The notes under the pieces: model-generated | Told to the model about the DNA's origin: nothing | Database searches by the model: none | The model's input: the letters and a program-made list of their open reading frames with translations, nothing else | NCBI RefSeq assembly: GCF_030269325.1 | Contig: NZ_BSTD01000009.1 | Location: 332,989-396,988 of the forward strand | DNA from: Amycolatopsis sp. NBRC 101858 | GTDB lineage: Bacteria > Actinomycetota > Actinomycetes > Mycobacteriales > Pseudonocardiaceae | Direction of reading: 5' to 3' | DNA length: 64,000 nt | Position numbers and translations under genes: made by a program | In this document: positions 44,336 through 52,632 of the stretch, in pieces | Numbering within the stretch: position 1 is the stretch's first letter | Layout: each line of letters starts with the position of its first letter

Positions 44336-45095
44336 GCCACTGCTGCGCGCTGTCGGCGTCAAGAAGTCCTACGGCCACACCGAAGTCCTCGGCGGCATCG
44401 ACCTCGAAGTCCACAAGGGACAGGTCGTCTGCCTGCTCGGGCCGTCCGGCGCCGGGAAGAGCACGTTCCTGCGCTGCATCAACCACCTGGAGACGATCGA
44501 CGCCGGCCAGATCTGGGTCGACGGCGAGCCGATCGGCTTCCGGCAGCGTGGCGGGAAGCTGTACGAGCTGCGCGAACGCGACGTCGCCCGCCAGCGCCGG
44601 GACATCGGCATGGTGTTCCAGCGGTTCAACCTCTTCGCGCACCGGACGGCGTTGGAGAACGTCGTCGAGGGGCCGATCCGGGTCCTCGGCCGCAAACCGG
44701 ACGAGGCGCGCAAGCAGGGCCTCGAGCTACTGGATCGCGTCGGGCTCGGGCACCGGGGCGACGCCTACCCGGCGCAGCTGTCCGGCGGGCAGCAGCAGCG
44801 CGTCGCGATCGCGCGGTCGCTGGCGATGAAACCGAAGCTGATGCTGTTCGACGAGCCGACGTCGGCGCTGGACCCGGAGCTGGTCGGGGAGGTGCTCGAA
44901 GTGATGAGTACGTTGGCGGGGGAGGGGATGACGATGGTCGTCGTGACGCACGAGATGAGCTTCGCCGCGGAGGCCGCCGACGAGGTGGTGTTCCTGGCCG
45001 ACGGCGCCGTCGTCGAGACCGGGCCGCCGTCGGAGGTCTTGAGCGCGCCGAAGCACGAGCGGACCCGGCAGTTCCTGGCGAGGATCCTCGCGTGA
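44328..45095 (+). CDS. Amino-acid ABC transporter ATP-binding protein
   Basis: A 255-residue ATPase of the polar-amino-acid importer class. Walker A LLGPSGAGKST, the signature LSGGQQQRVAIAR and Walker B LMLFDEPTSAL are intact, with H-loop VVVTHEMSF. GTG 44328 is preferred because GAGGAG lies at the right distance; GTG 44322 would overlap that site. The stop overlaps the start of the aminotransferase-regulator gene by four bases (GTGA), so all four genes are one operon. Confidence 0.9.
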   Translation: MSEPLLRAVGVKKSYGHTEVLGGIDLEVHKGQVVCLLGPSGAGKSTFLRCINHLETIDAGQIWVDGEPIGFRQRGGKLYELRERDVARQRRDIGMVFQRFNLFAHRTALENVVEGPIRVLGRKPDEARKQGLELLDRVGLGHRGDAYPAQLSGGQQQRVAIARSLAMKPKLMLFDEPTSALDPELVGEVLEVMSTLAGEGMTMVVVTHEMSFAAEAADEVVFLADGAVVETGPPSEVLSAPKHERTRQFLARILA

Positions 45096-46810
45096 CGCGG
45101 ATTTCGCCCCGGTACCTGCTCCAGTTCGACGAGCCCGCCGGCTACCTCGACTTCGCCCGCTTCGGGCCGCCGTCGCACGCGGTGCTCGACACGACGGCCG
45201 CGCTGCTCGACCAGGCCACCACGGCCGGTCCGTCCACTGTGGACGAATTGATGCGGCAGGAGATCCGGGCCAAGGCGGCCGCCGCGCGGCTGTCCGGCTC
45301 GGACACCGACCACACCGTGCTGCTGCCCAACACCAGCCTCGGGCTGTTCCAGGCCGCGTTCCACAGCAGCGGTGACGTCCTGGTGTCGGCGGCCGAGTTC
45401 CCGGCCAACACCTACCCGTGGGCACGCGCCGAACAGGCCGGCCGCCTTCGCGTCCGACGGCTGACCGGCGGCTACGTGACTCCTGAGCGCGTCGCCGAAG
45501 CGCTGACGCCGGAAATCACGACGGTCAGCGTGAGCGCGGTCGACTTCCGCACCGGCTTCCGGGCCGACCTCGCGGCACTGCGCGACGTCGTCGGCGACCG
45601 GCTGCTGGTCGTCGACGGCATCCAGGGCTTCGGCGTGGTCGAGGAGCCGTGGGAGGTCGCCGACGTCCTGGTCGTCGGCGGGCAGAAGTGGCTGCGCGCG
45701 GGCTGGGGGACCGGCTTCGCGGTGCTGTCGGACCGCGCCTTGGAACGGATGGACCCGGTGCTCTCGGGCTGGACCGGCGCCCGCGACCCGGGCCTGTTCG
45801 ACGACGAGATCCACCCGCCGGACGTCACCGCCCAGGCCTGGTCCATTTCGAACCTCAGCCCGATCACGTCCGGCGCCTTCGCCGAGGCCCTCGAACTGGT
45901 CGAGGACGCCGGCGTCGGCGCCATCGCGGCGCGGATCGCCGAGCGGATCGCGTCCTTCGAGGAGGTGCTGGCGTCCTGCGGCGCCGAGGTCGTCTCGGCG
46001 ACGGAACGGCGTGCGGGAATCCTGGCGTTCACGCTGCCCGGCCACCCGGCCGAGCAGGTCGGCGCGGCGCTGGCCACCGCCGGGATCGCGGCGACGGTCC
46101 GGCCCGAGCACGTCCGGTTGTCTCCGCACGCATCGACTCCCGCGGCGGCCGCGGACTTGCTGCGTGGGGCCTTGGAGACGCTGACCAAGCCGCGCGAACC
46201 GCTGGTCGTCCCGGCCGCGGGCGCGACGACGCACGAGGTGCTGACCGCGCTGGTGCCGGCCATCCCGGGCCTCGCGGCGATGCTCGGGCCGGGCAACGAG
46301 GTGCTGCTGCACGACCTGAGCCGGCTGCCGGACTCGATCGTCGCCATCGCGGGCGACCTGACCGGCCGCAACGTCGGCGGGCCGATGACCGACCTGCTGC
46401 TCGGCCTGGTCCGCCGCGGCACGACCCAGGACCTGACGAACTACCGCACGCACGGCCCGGACGGCCGCGCGATCCGGTCGTCGACGCTGTTCCTGCGCGA
46501 CGCGGACGGGGTCGCGGTCGGCTGCCTGTGCGTCAACAGCGTCGACGCGTCCGCGTCGGCGAACGGCGCCGGCGAGCCGGAGACTTTCCCACCGGATGTC
46601 GACAGCCTGCAACGGTTCCTGGTCGACCGCGCGGTGACCAAGGCCGGGATCCCGGTGGACCTCATGAAGAAGCGGCACAAGGCGGCGGTGGTCCGCGAAC
46701 TCGACGAAGCCGGTTATTTCCTCATCAAGGACGCGGTCGACCACCTGGCCGGCCGCCTCGACGTCACGCGCTACACAATCTACAACTACCTCAACGAAAT
46801 CCGTGCCTGA
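45092..46810 (+). CDS. Class V aminotransferase fused to YheO-type PAS/HTH regulator
   Basis: A 572-residue fusion. Residues 1-370 are a class V (cysteine-desulfurase-like fold) PLP enzyme: D175 and Q178 in VVDGIQGFG and the PLP lysine K199 in VVGGQKWLRAGWG are in place. Residues 378-490 match the YheO-type PAS domain (VLLHDLSRLPDSIVAIAGDLTGRNVGGP), and 515-572 end in the YheO-type helix-turn-helix (GYFLIKDAVDHLAGRLDVTR). YheO/DauR regulators control amino-acid use. Here the enzyme and DNA-binding parts are one chain, a reversed counterpart of GntR-aminotransferase (MocR) regulators. It probably senses or processes the amino acid imported by the upstream transporter and acts on the twin dyads at 42454-42488. 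Confidence 0.85.
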   Translation: MTRISPRYLLQFDEPAGYLDFARFGPPSHAVLDTTAALLDQATTAGPSTVDELMRQEIRAKAAAARLSGSDTDHTVLLPNTSLGLFQAAFHSSGDVLVSAAEFPANTYPWARAEQAGRLRVRRLTGGYVTPERVAEALTPEITTVSVSAVDFRTGFRADLAALRDVVGDRLLVVDGIQGFGVVEEPWEVADVLVVGGQKWLRAGWGTGFAVLSDRALERMDPVLSGWTGARDPGLFDDEIHPPDVTAQAWSISNLSPITSGAFAEALELVEDAGVGAIAARIAERIASFEEVLASCGAEVVSATERRAGILAFTLPGHPAEQVGAALATAGIAATVRPEHVRLSPHASTPAAAADLLRGALETLTKPREPLVVPAAGATTHEVLTALVPAIPGLAAMLGPGNEVLLHDLSRLPDSIVAIAGDLTGRNVGGPMTDLLLGLVRRGTTQDLTNYRTHGPDGRAIRSSTLFLRDADGVAVGCLCVNSVDASASANGAGEPETFPPDVDSLQRFLVDRAVTKAGIPVDLMKKRHKAAVVRELDEAGYFLIKDAVDHLAGRLDVTRYTIYNYLNEIRA

Positions 46811-46845
46811 TCGGGGCCTTGCCGGAGGTCTTCGCGGGGCGCACC

Positions 46846-47232
46846 ATGGCGCGCATGACCGAACCGGACACGCGGCAGGCGGTGCTCCGCATCGAAGCGG
46901 CGGACGCCGACGCCGAGGAGCTCGACCGGCTCGCCCGGCGCCTGCGGGCGGAGCTGGGCGAGCTCGACGTCGACCTGCGGGCGGTGCCGGGTGAGCTGCC
47001 GGAGGGCGCGAAGGCGGCCGATCCGGTGACGGTCGGCTCGCTGATGGTGGCGTTCAGCGCGGCGGGCGGCGTGTTCCCCGGTCTGGTCGAGACGCTGCGC
47101 GAGTGGCTGGGCCGGCAGGCGGGCCACCACAAGATCAAGATGACGATCGACGGTGACACGGTCGAGCTGGAGCGGGCGACCACGGCCGAGCGGCAGCAGC
47201 TGATCGAGGCGTTCGTCCAGCGCCACGGGTGA
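46846..47232 (+). CDS. EACC1-like (effector-associated constant component) protein, orphan
   Basis: A 128-residue protein with the pattern of effector-associated constant component 1: an N-terminal ferredoxin-like half (RLARRLRAELGELDVDL), a central hydrophobic helix (VGSLMVAFSAAGGVFPGLVETLREWL) and a short strand pair (KIKMTIDGDTVELE). Such proteins usually sit beside EAD-domain effectors, caspases or proteases in conflict systems; none is adjacent here. ATG 46846 and ATG 46855 are both possible starts. It follows the aminotransferase fusion by 35 bases and may be cotranscribed. Confidence 0.68.
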   Translation: MARMTEPDTRQAVLRIEAADADAEELDRLARRLRAELGELDVDLRAVPGELPEGAKAADPVTVGSLMVAFSAAGGVFPGLVETLREWLGRQAGHHKIKMTIDGDTVELERATTAERQQLIEAFVQRHG

Positions 47233-47313
47233 TTTCTCCGGTCCGGTGTCGAACCGGCGGCCTCCCGTCCGACGCGTTGACGACCCGGTCAACGCACCTC
47301 GGAAGGAACCACC

Positions 47314-47955
47314 ATGAGCAAGGTGATCGCCGACATCTCGATGTCGCTGGACGGATACGTCACCGCACGCGGCGCGGACGAGGAACACGGCCTCGGTGTC
47401 GGCGGCGAGGCGATCCACGCGTGGGTCCTGGAGCAGCCCCGGTCCCCGGTCGACGAAGCGGTGCTGTCGCGCAGCTTCGAGCAGACCGGCGCGGTGGTCC
47501 TGGGCCGGCGGTTGTTCGACGTCGTCGACGGCCCGCACGGCTGGGACGACGGCGTCGGGTACGGCCACGACCAGGACCAGTCGGCCGCGCCACCGTGTTA
47601 CGTCGTCACCCACCAGGAGCCCGCCCAGGTGCGGCTCGCGTCCCGGTTCCGGTTCGTGACGGGCGGCGTGGCGGCCGCGATCGACGCGGCCCGGAAGGCC
47701 GCGGGCGCCAAGGACGTCGTCGTCATGGGCGGCGCGAAGGTGATCGACCAGAGCCTGGCGGAGGGCTTGGTCGACGAGCTCCGCCTCCACCTGTCCCCGC
47801 TGCTGCTGGGCGGCGGAACGCGGCTGTTCGACCTGGCCGGCCGGACCACGCTGGTCCAGCGCTCGGTGACCGGGTCACCGCGGGCGACGCACATCACCTA
47901 CGAGGTCGTCCGGGACCAGGCCCCGGCCGGCGCATCCGATTTCCGCCTTTCGTAG
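47314..47955 (+). CDS. Dihydrofolate-reductase-like (RibD C-terminal) protein
   Basis: A 213-residue protein of the DHFR/RibD C-terminal superfamily: the opening SMSLDGYVTARG and GAVVLGRRLFD, plus VVVMGGAKVIDQSLAEGLVDEL, are characteristic of the stand-alone family members often annotated dihydrofolate reductase family. The reductase substrate is unknown; classical DHFR active-site residues are not all visible. GGAAGGAACC precedes ATG 47314. Apparently monocistronic. Confidence 0.85.
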   Translation: MSKVIADISMSLDGYVTARGADEEHGLGVGGEAIHAWVLEQPRSPVDEAVLSRSFEQTGAVVLGRRLFDVVDGPHGWDDGVGYGHDQDQSAAPPCYVVTHQEPAQVRLASRFRFVTGGVAAAIDAARKAAGAKDVVVMGGAKVIDQSLAEGLVDELRLHLSPLLLGGGTRLFDLAGRTTLVQRSVTGSPRATHITYEVVRDQAPAGASDFRLS

Positions 47956-48051
47956 GGCATTCGCGCTCGCGCGGGCCGTTGCCCTCCCTCGACGGCCCGG
48001 TGCGGGTCTAGGGTTCAGCCGCTCGAATCGAACCCGAAAAGGGAGAAAACA

Positions 48052-49638
48052 GTGAGACGTGCCATTTCTTCCAGGGTGACTGTCGCCGTGGTCGCCGCCG
48101 CGGTGGCGTCCGCGCTCGTGGCCGCGCCGTCCGCGTCCGCGGCGCCCGCGCCGGCAGCCGGGACGATCGCCTGGGGGCCGTGTACCGATCCCACACTCGT
48201 CGCCGCCGGCGCCGACTGCGGGTACCTGGGGGTGCCGCTCGACTACTCGAAGCCCCACGGCGAGCAGGTCCAGCTCGCCGTGAGCCGCGTCAAGCACAAG
48301 GTCGCCGACGCGCAGTACCAGGGCGTCATGCTGACCAACCCGGGTGGCCCCGGCGGTTCCGGCCTGCTGCTGGCGACGCGCGGCCCGCGCGTGCCCGACC
48401 ACGCCGGCGACGCCTACGACTGGATCGGCTTCGACCCGCGCGGTGTCGGCGCGAGCAAGCCCGCGCTGAGCTGCGACCCGAACTACATGGACTACGACCG
48501 GCCGCAGTACGTGCCGCTCACCCCGCAGCTCGAGAAGACCTGGCTCGCCCGCTCGAAGGGCTACGCCGAGGCCTGCGCGAAGAACAACCCGAAGGCCCTG
48601 CTGGAGAACATGAAGACGACCGACACGGTCAAGGACATGGACTCCATCCGCCAGGCGCTCGGGGCGAAGCAGCTGAACTTCTACGGCTACTCCTACGGCA
48701 CCTACCTCGGCCAGGTGTACGGCTCGCTGTTCCCGCAGAACGTCCGCCGGATGGTGCTCGACTCGACCGTCGACCCGCGCGGCGTCTGGTACGGCGACAA
48801 CCTGAACCAGGACGTCGCGTTCGACAAGAACATCCTGATCTGGTTCGGCTGGCTCGCCCAGCACGACGACGTCTACCACCTCGGCAAGACCCAGTCGGCC
48901 GTGCAGCGGGTGGTCAACGAGCAGCTGCTCAAGGCGCAGTTCAACCCGGCGGGCGGCGTGATCGGCCCGGACGAGATCATCGACGTCATCCAGCAGGCGT
49001 CGTACTACCAGCTGCGCTGGACGCTGCTGGGCGACGCGCTTTCGCGATTCGTCAACCAGGGCGACTGGCAGAACTGGAAGTCCCTGTTCGAGGCCTTCGG
49101 CGGCCGCGGTGACGACAACGGCTACGCGGTCTACCTGGCCGTCCAGTGCACCGACGTCCAGTGGCCGCAGAGCTGGAACCAGTGGAAGATCGACAACTGG
49201 AAGACGTTCACCAAGGCGCCGTACTTCACCTGGCAGAACGCGTGGTTCAACGCGCCGTGCCTGTACTGGCCCGCGAAGGCGGCCAAGCCGACCAAGATCG
49301 ACGGCAGTGGCGTCAAGAGCGTGCTGATGATCGACGAGACCCTGGACGCGGCGACGCCGTTCCCGGGCAGCCTCGAGGTCCGCAGCCGCTTCCCGGGCGC
49401 GTCGCTGATCTCCGAGCCCGGCGGCACGAGCCACGCGATCACCCCGCGCGGCAACGCGTGCGTCGACAACAAGATCGCGGACTACCTGGCGACGGGCGCG
49501 CTCCCGGCCCGCAAGCCGGGCCGCACGGCCGACGTCGAGTGCGCGCCGCTGCCCCAGCCGACGCCCCCGGCGCCGACCGCGGCGAAGGCCGACCTGAGTG
49601 CCACGCAGGGCCTGGTTGCCGGACGGTTCACCGGCTGA
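48052..49638 (+). CDS. Secreted TAP-family alpha/beta-hydrolase (tripeptidyl aminopeptidase-like)
   Basis: A 528-residue secreted serine hydrolase. A signal peptide (residues 1-30) precedes the mature domain; LTNPGGPGGSG forms the oxyanion region and the nucleophile is S214 in YGYSYGTYLG. The C-terminal part carries the TAP-like domain with the late Asp (MIDETLDAATPF) and His (GGTSHAI). This matches Streptomyces tripeptidyl aminopeptidase and related exported peptidases that trim peptides outside the cell. GTG 48052 has GGGAG upstream. Terminated by the hairpin at 49658-49694. Confidence 0.9.
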   Translation: MRRAISSRVTVAVVAAAVASALVAAPSASAAPAPAAGTIAWGPCTDPTLVAAGADCGYLGVPLDYSKPHGEQVQLAVSRVKHKVADAQYQGVMLTNPGGPGGSGLLLATRGPRVPDHAGDAYDWIGFDPRGVGASKPALSCDPNYMDYDRPQYVPLTPQLEKTWLARSKGYAEACAKNNPKALLENMKTTDTVKDMDSIRQALGAKQLNFYGYSYGTYLGQVYGSLFPQNVRRMVLDSTVDPRGVWYGDNLNQDVAFDKNILIWFGWLAQHDDVYHLGKTQSAVQRVVNEQLLKAQFNPAGGVIGPDEIIDVIQQASYYQLRWTLLGDALSRFVNQGDWQNWKSLFEAFGGRGDDNGYAVYLAVQCTDVQWPQSWNQWKIDNWKTFTKAPYFTWQNAWFNAPCLYWPAKAAKPTKIDGSGVKSVLMIDETLDAATPFPGSLEVRSRFPGASLISEPGGTSHAITPRGNACVDNKIADYLATGALPARKPGRTADVECAPLPQPTPPAPTAAKADLSATQGLVAGRFTG

Positions 49639-49657
49639 CCTGCGTAAACCCTGGGAA

Positions 49658-49694
49658 ACGGGGTGTCGGGCCCAGTGCCCGGCACCCCGTTTTT
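49658..49694 (+). terminator. Rho-independent terminator, copy 1
   Basis: A 14-bp stem (ACGGGGTGTCGGGC and its partner, one G-T pair) with loop CCAGT and a following run of five Ts, 20 bases after the peptidase stop. An almost identical copy lies 213 bases downstream. Confidence 0.92.
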
Positions 49695-49703
49695 CATGCG
49701 GGC

Positions 49704-49808
49704 ATGCCGGTCGAGAAACCTGCCAGACCTGGTCGCGGTGAGGCCCGCGCGGACGGCGTCGTGACCGACTTCGCCGACCGGCGCGGCCGCGAGTGGCTCC
49801 GGCGGTAG
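49704..49808 (+). CDS. Possible 34-residue micro-ORF between duplicated terminators
   Basis: A short frame beginning MPVEKPARPGRG and ending REWLRR. No Shine-Dalgarno sequence is clear. It sits between two nearly identical terminators, so it is either a small expressed gene of unknown function or, more likely, a fragment left by the duplication event. Low confidence. Confidence 0.25.
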   Translation: MPVEKPARPGRGEARADGVVTDFADRRGREWLRR

Positions 49809-49870
49809 GCGACACGACGAAGGTCTCGGCGCCCACCGCCGCCTGTTCTGACCTGCGTAAACCTGTCGAA

Positions 49871-49907
49871 ACGGGGTGTCGGGCCCAGTGCCCGGCACCC
49901 CGTTTTT
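49871..49907 (+). terminator. Rho-independent terminator, copy 2
   Basis: The same 14-bp stem, loop CCAGT and T5 tract as copy 1. The match extends upstream through TGACCTGCGTAAACC and downstream through TTTCATGC, about 60 bases in all, showing a recent local duplication. Confidence 0.9.
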
Positions 49908-49942
49908 CATGCTTTCCGGCGCCGGGGGCTTTGAAGTTGCGC

Positions 49943-49987
49943 GGACTTTGTGTTACAAAGTCCACAGCGACTTTGCGCTGCAAAGTC
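49943..49987 (+). promoter_or_regulatory. Twin operators upstream of the ABC exporter operon
   Basis: Two dyads of the same type: GGACTTTGT-GTT-ACAAAGTCC (49943-49963) and GACTTTGC-GCT-GCAAAGTC (49969-49987), centres 25 bp apart and ending 22 bases before the ATPase start. The small winged-helix regulator encoded as the fourth gene is the likely repressor. Confidence 0.75.
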
Positions 49988-50008
49988 CACGAACGAAAGG
50001 AGAGCGCC

Positions 50009-50917
50009 ATGACTGGGGGACCGGCGTTCGCGCTCCACGGGCTGACCAAACGGTTCGGCCGGGTCACCGCCGTCGACGGGGTGTCCGTCGAGGTCGCGCA
50101 CGGCCAGATCGTCGCGCTGCTCGGGCCGAACGGCGCGGGCAAGTCGACCACCGTCGACATGCTGCTGGGGCTGACCAAGCCGGACGCGGGCGAGGTCACC
50201 GTCGCCGGGGGCAGCCCGCGTGCCGCCGTCGACCGGGGCCTACTCGGCGCCATGATGCAGAACGGCGCGCTGCTGCCGGACGTCACCGTCGGCGAGATCG
50301 TCGGCCTGGTCGTCTCGACGCACGCCCAGCCGCTGCCCGCGGCCGAAGTGATCGCCCGGGCCGGCCTGCAGAACCTCGTGAAGCGCCGCTGCGGCAAGCT
50401 CTCCGGCGGGGAACGGCAGCGCGTCCGGTTCGCGCTCGCCCTGGCCGGCAACCCGGACCTGCTCGTCCTCGACGAGCCCACCGCCGCGATGGACGTCGAC
50501 GGCAGGCGGGCCTTCTGGGCGGCCATCCGCGAGTTCGCCGCCACCGGCCGGACCGTGCTGTTCGCGACGCACTACCTCGCCGAGGCCGAGGACTACGCCG
50601 ACCGCGTCGTGCTGATGCGCCACGGCGCCGTCGTCGCCGACGGTGCGGTCGCCGAGGTCCGGGCCGCCGTGTCCGGGCGGGTGCTCAAGGCCGTCGTGCC
50701 GGGCGCCGGCGAAAGCGACCTGGCGGACCTGCCGGGTGTCACGACCGTCCAGCTGCGTGCCGGCCGGGCCGAGCTCGCCTGCGCCGACTCCGACGCCGCG
50801 ATCCGCGCACTGCTGGCGAAGTACCCGCGGGCCACCGACATCGAAATCACCGCGCTGGGCCTCGAAGAGGCCTTCCTGGCGCTCACCGCCGACGAGACCG
50901 AAGGGGCGGCCGCGTGA
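50009..50917 (+). CDS. ABC-2 type exporter ATP-binding protein
   Basis: A 302-residue ATPase of the drug/lipid exporter class. Walker A LLGPNGAGKST, signature LSGGERQRVRFAL, Walker B LLVLDEPTAAM and the His of the switch in FATHYLAEAED are present, followed by an 80-residue C-terminal domain typical of DrrA-like proteins. AAAGGAG precedes ATG 50009. The stop overlaps the permease start (GTGA). The transported compound is unknown. Confidence 0.92.
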   Translation: MTGGPAFALHGLTKRFGRVTAVDGVSVEVAHGQIVALLGPNGAGKSTTVDMLLGLTKPDAGEVTVAGGSPRAAVDRGLLGAMMQNGALLPDVTVGEIVGLVVSTHAQPLPAAEVIARAGLQNLVKRRCGKLSGGERQRVRFALALAGNPDLLVLDEPTAAMDVDGRRAFWAAIREFAATGRTVLFATHYLAEAEDYADRVVLMRHGAVVADGAVAEVRAAVSGRVLKAVVPGAGESDLADLPGVTTVQLRAGRAELACADSDAAIRALLAKYPRATDIEITALGLEEAFLALTADETEGAAA

Positions 50918-51645
50918 ACACCACCTACCTGAGCCTGGAGATCAAGCGGATCGTCCGGAGCCCGCAGTTCACGATCTTCACCATCGGCATGCCGGTGGCC
51001 ATGTTCCTGCTGTTCGGGTCGATCTTCGGCAAGCTCATCGCGCCGAACGGCCTGCCGGCGGACGTCCAGACCATGATCAACCTCGCCGCGTACGGCGCGA
51101 GCGGCGGCGCCCTGTTCACCGGGACCCGGGTCGCGCAGGAACGCACCGACGGCTGGCAGCGCCAGCTGCGGCTGACGCCGATGCGCGGCCCCGGCTACCT
51201 CGTCGTCAAGGTCATCTCGGCGATGGCGGTCGCGCTGCCGGTGCTCGTGGTGGTGTTCGTCGCGGGCCTGGCCATGGGCGTGCAGATGAGCGCCGCGCAG
51301 TGGGGGCTGGTGCTGGTGTCGTTGTGGGTCGGCGTGCTGCCGTTCGCGGTGCTGGGCCTGGCCATCGGCCTGTTCGGCAAGGGCGACACGGTCGGGGCCG
51401 TCACCGGCGCGCTGATGATGCCGCTGGGCATGCTCGGCGGCCTGTGGATCCCGCTCTACGTCCTCCCGGACTGGATGGCGACGCTCGCGCACTTCTTCCC
51501 GACGTACTGGCTCGGCCGGCTCGGCCTCGAACCCCTGGCCCACGCCGGCGGGCTGGGGTTCGCGGTGCTCGTGCTGGCGGGCTGGCTGGTCGTGCCCGCC
51601 CTGGTCGTCGTGCGCCGGTTCCGGCTGGACACGGCTCGGCTGTAA
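50914..51645 (+). CDS. ABC-2 type exporter permease
   Basis: A 243-residue membrane protein with six hydrophobic segments (the first near 18-40, the second near 54-75) and the conserved RVAQERTDGWQRQLRLTPM loop of DrrB-like permeases. With a single permease gene, a homodimer is expected. GTG 50914 overlaps the ATPase stop. Fits a self-resistance or lipid-export pump. Confidence 0.9.
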   Translation: MNTTYLSLEIKRIVRSPQFTIFTIGMPVAMFLLFGSIFGKLIAPNGLPADVQTMINLAAYGASGGALFTGTRVAQERTDGWQRQLRLTPMRGPGYLVVKVISAMAVALPVLVVVFVAGLAMGVQMSAAQWGLVLVSLWVGVLPFAVLGLAIGLFGKGDTVGAVTGALMMPLGMLGGLWIPLYVLPDWMATLAHFFPTYWLGRLGLEPLAHAGGLGFAVLVLAGWLVVPALVVVRRFRLDTARL

Positions 51646-51702
51646 GTGCGTGTTAACTTCCGTGCAGTACTGAGGGGTCTGCGCGGACGAAGGGCGGAAC
51701 GG

Positions 51703-52323
51703 GTGGACGACGAGCCGTTGTCGGCGGAGGAGTCGCTGAACCTGATCGCCCAGCAGGCCCGGCGCAACCGCCGGGAACTGGGCGGGGGCCCCGCGCGCAT
51801 GCTCGCCGCGTGGGCCTTCGCCTGGCTGCTCGGCTGGGGGTTCACCTACTTCGCGACGCAGACCGAGAGCATCCCCGGCTGGGTCGGCGGGGTGCTCGTC
51901 GCGGTGCTGTTCGTCTTCGCGATCACCTACACCGCCTACGTGAGCGCCCGGGCCGGTCGGGGGATCCGCGGCCCGTCCAAGACGGTCGGCGCGATGTACG
52001 GCTACAGCTGGGCGCTTTCCTCGATCGGGCTGACCGTGATCGACATCCGGATCACGCAGTTCGGTTCGCTGACCTCCGACCAGGTGTCGCTGCTGTGGTC
52101 GGGCACCTGGCTGCTGGTCACCGGCGTCCAGTACCTCGCCGGCGGCATGCTCTGGCAGGACAAGCTGATGTACGGCCTCGGCGCGTGGATGATCGTCTCC
52201 GCCGGGCTCAGCGTGGTGGTCGGGTTCCCGGCCAACTTCCTGGTGCTGGCGATCTGCGGCGGCGGTGGGTTCCTGCTCGGCGCGATCGTCTACTTCGTGC
52301 GCGAGAAGTCCGGGCGCCGATGA
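51703..52323 (+). CDS. Membrane protein of the exporter operon
   Basis: A 206-residue membrane protein (GTG 51703; GTG 51646, directly after the permease stop, would add 19 residues). A charged N-terminal segment (LSAEESLNLIAQQARRNRRE) precedes six membrane helices. No enzyme motif is recognised. It is always-adjacent-looking between exporter and regulator genes, so it may modulate the transporter or signal to the regulator. The stop overlaps the regulator start (ATGA). Confidence 0.75.
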   Translation: MDDEPLSAEESLNLIAQQARRNRRELGGGPARMLAAWAFAWLLGWGFTYFATQTESIPGWVGGVLVAVLFVFAITYTAYVSARAGRGIRGPSKTVGAMYGYSWALSSIGLTVIDIRITQFGSLTSDQVSLLWSGTWLLVTGVQYLAGGMLWQDKLMYGLGAWMIVSAGLSVVVGFPANFLVLAICGGGGFLLGAIVYFVREKSGRR

Positions 52324-52631
52324 GCGAACTGCCGCAGCTCGACCCGGTCATCCACGCCCAGGCGCGGTTGCGGGTCACGGTCGCGCTCGCCGGGCTCCAC
52401 ACCGGCGACCAGATCACCTTCCCGCGGCTGCAGCAGCTCCTGGACATGACCGCCGGCAACCTCTCGACGCACCTGCGCAAGCTCGAGGACGCCGAGTACG
52501 TCGAGATCACCAAGGCCTACGAACACCGCACGCCGGTCACCCTGGTCCGGCTGACCGCGGCCGGGCGCGCGGCGTTCGAGAGCTACACCAAGGCGCTGCA
52601 CCAGCTGCTGGACGCCACCGGCGGGGACTGA
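52320..52631 (+). CDS. Small winged-helix transcriptional regulator
   Basis: A 103-residue MarR/ArsR-like winged-helix protein of the type found with ABC exporters: LQQLLDMTAGNLSTHLRKLEDAEYVEI forms the recognition helix and wing, followed by TPVTLVRLTAAGRAAFESY. It probably represses its own operon through the twin operators at 49943-49987. No separate ligand domain, so the trigger is unclear. Confidence 0.87.
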   Translation: MSELPQLDPVIHAQARLRVTVALAGLHTGDQITFPRLQQLLDMTAGNLSTHLRKLEDAEYVEITKAYEHRTPVTLVRLTAAGRAAFESYTKALHQLLDATGGD

Positions 52632-52632
52632 C

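Noticed and set aside
47875..50544. 889-codon minus-strand open frame
   Set aside because: Antisense to the peptidase and exporter genes; it contains the duplicated terminators as repeated peptides, which shows it is not a protein gene.
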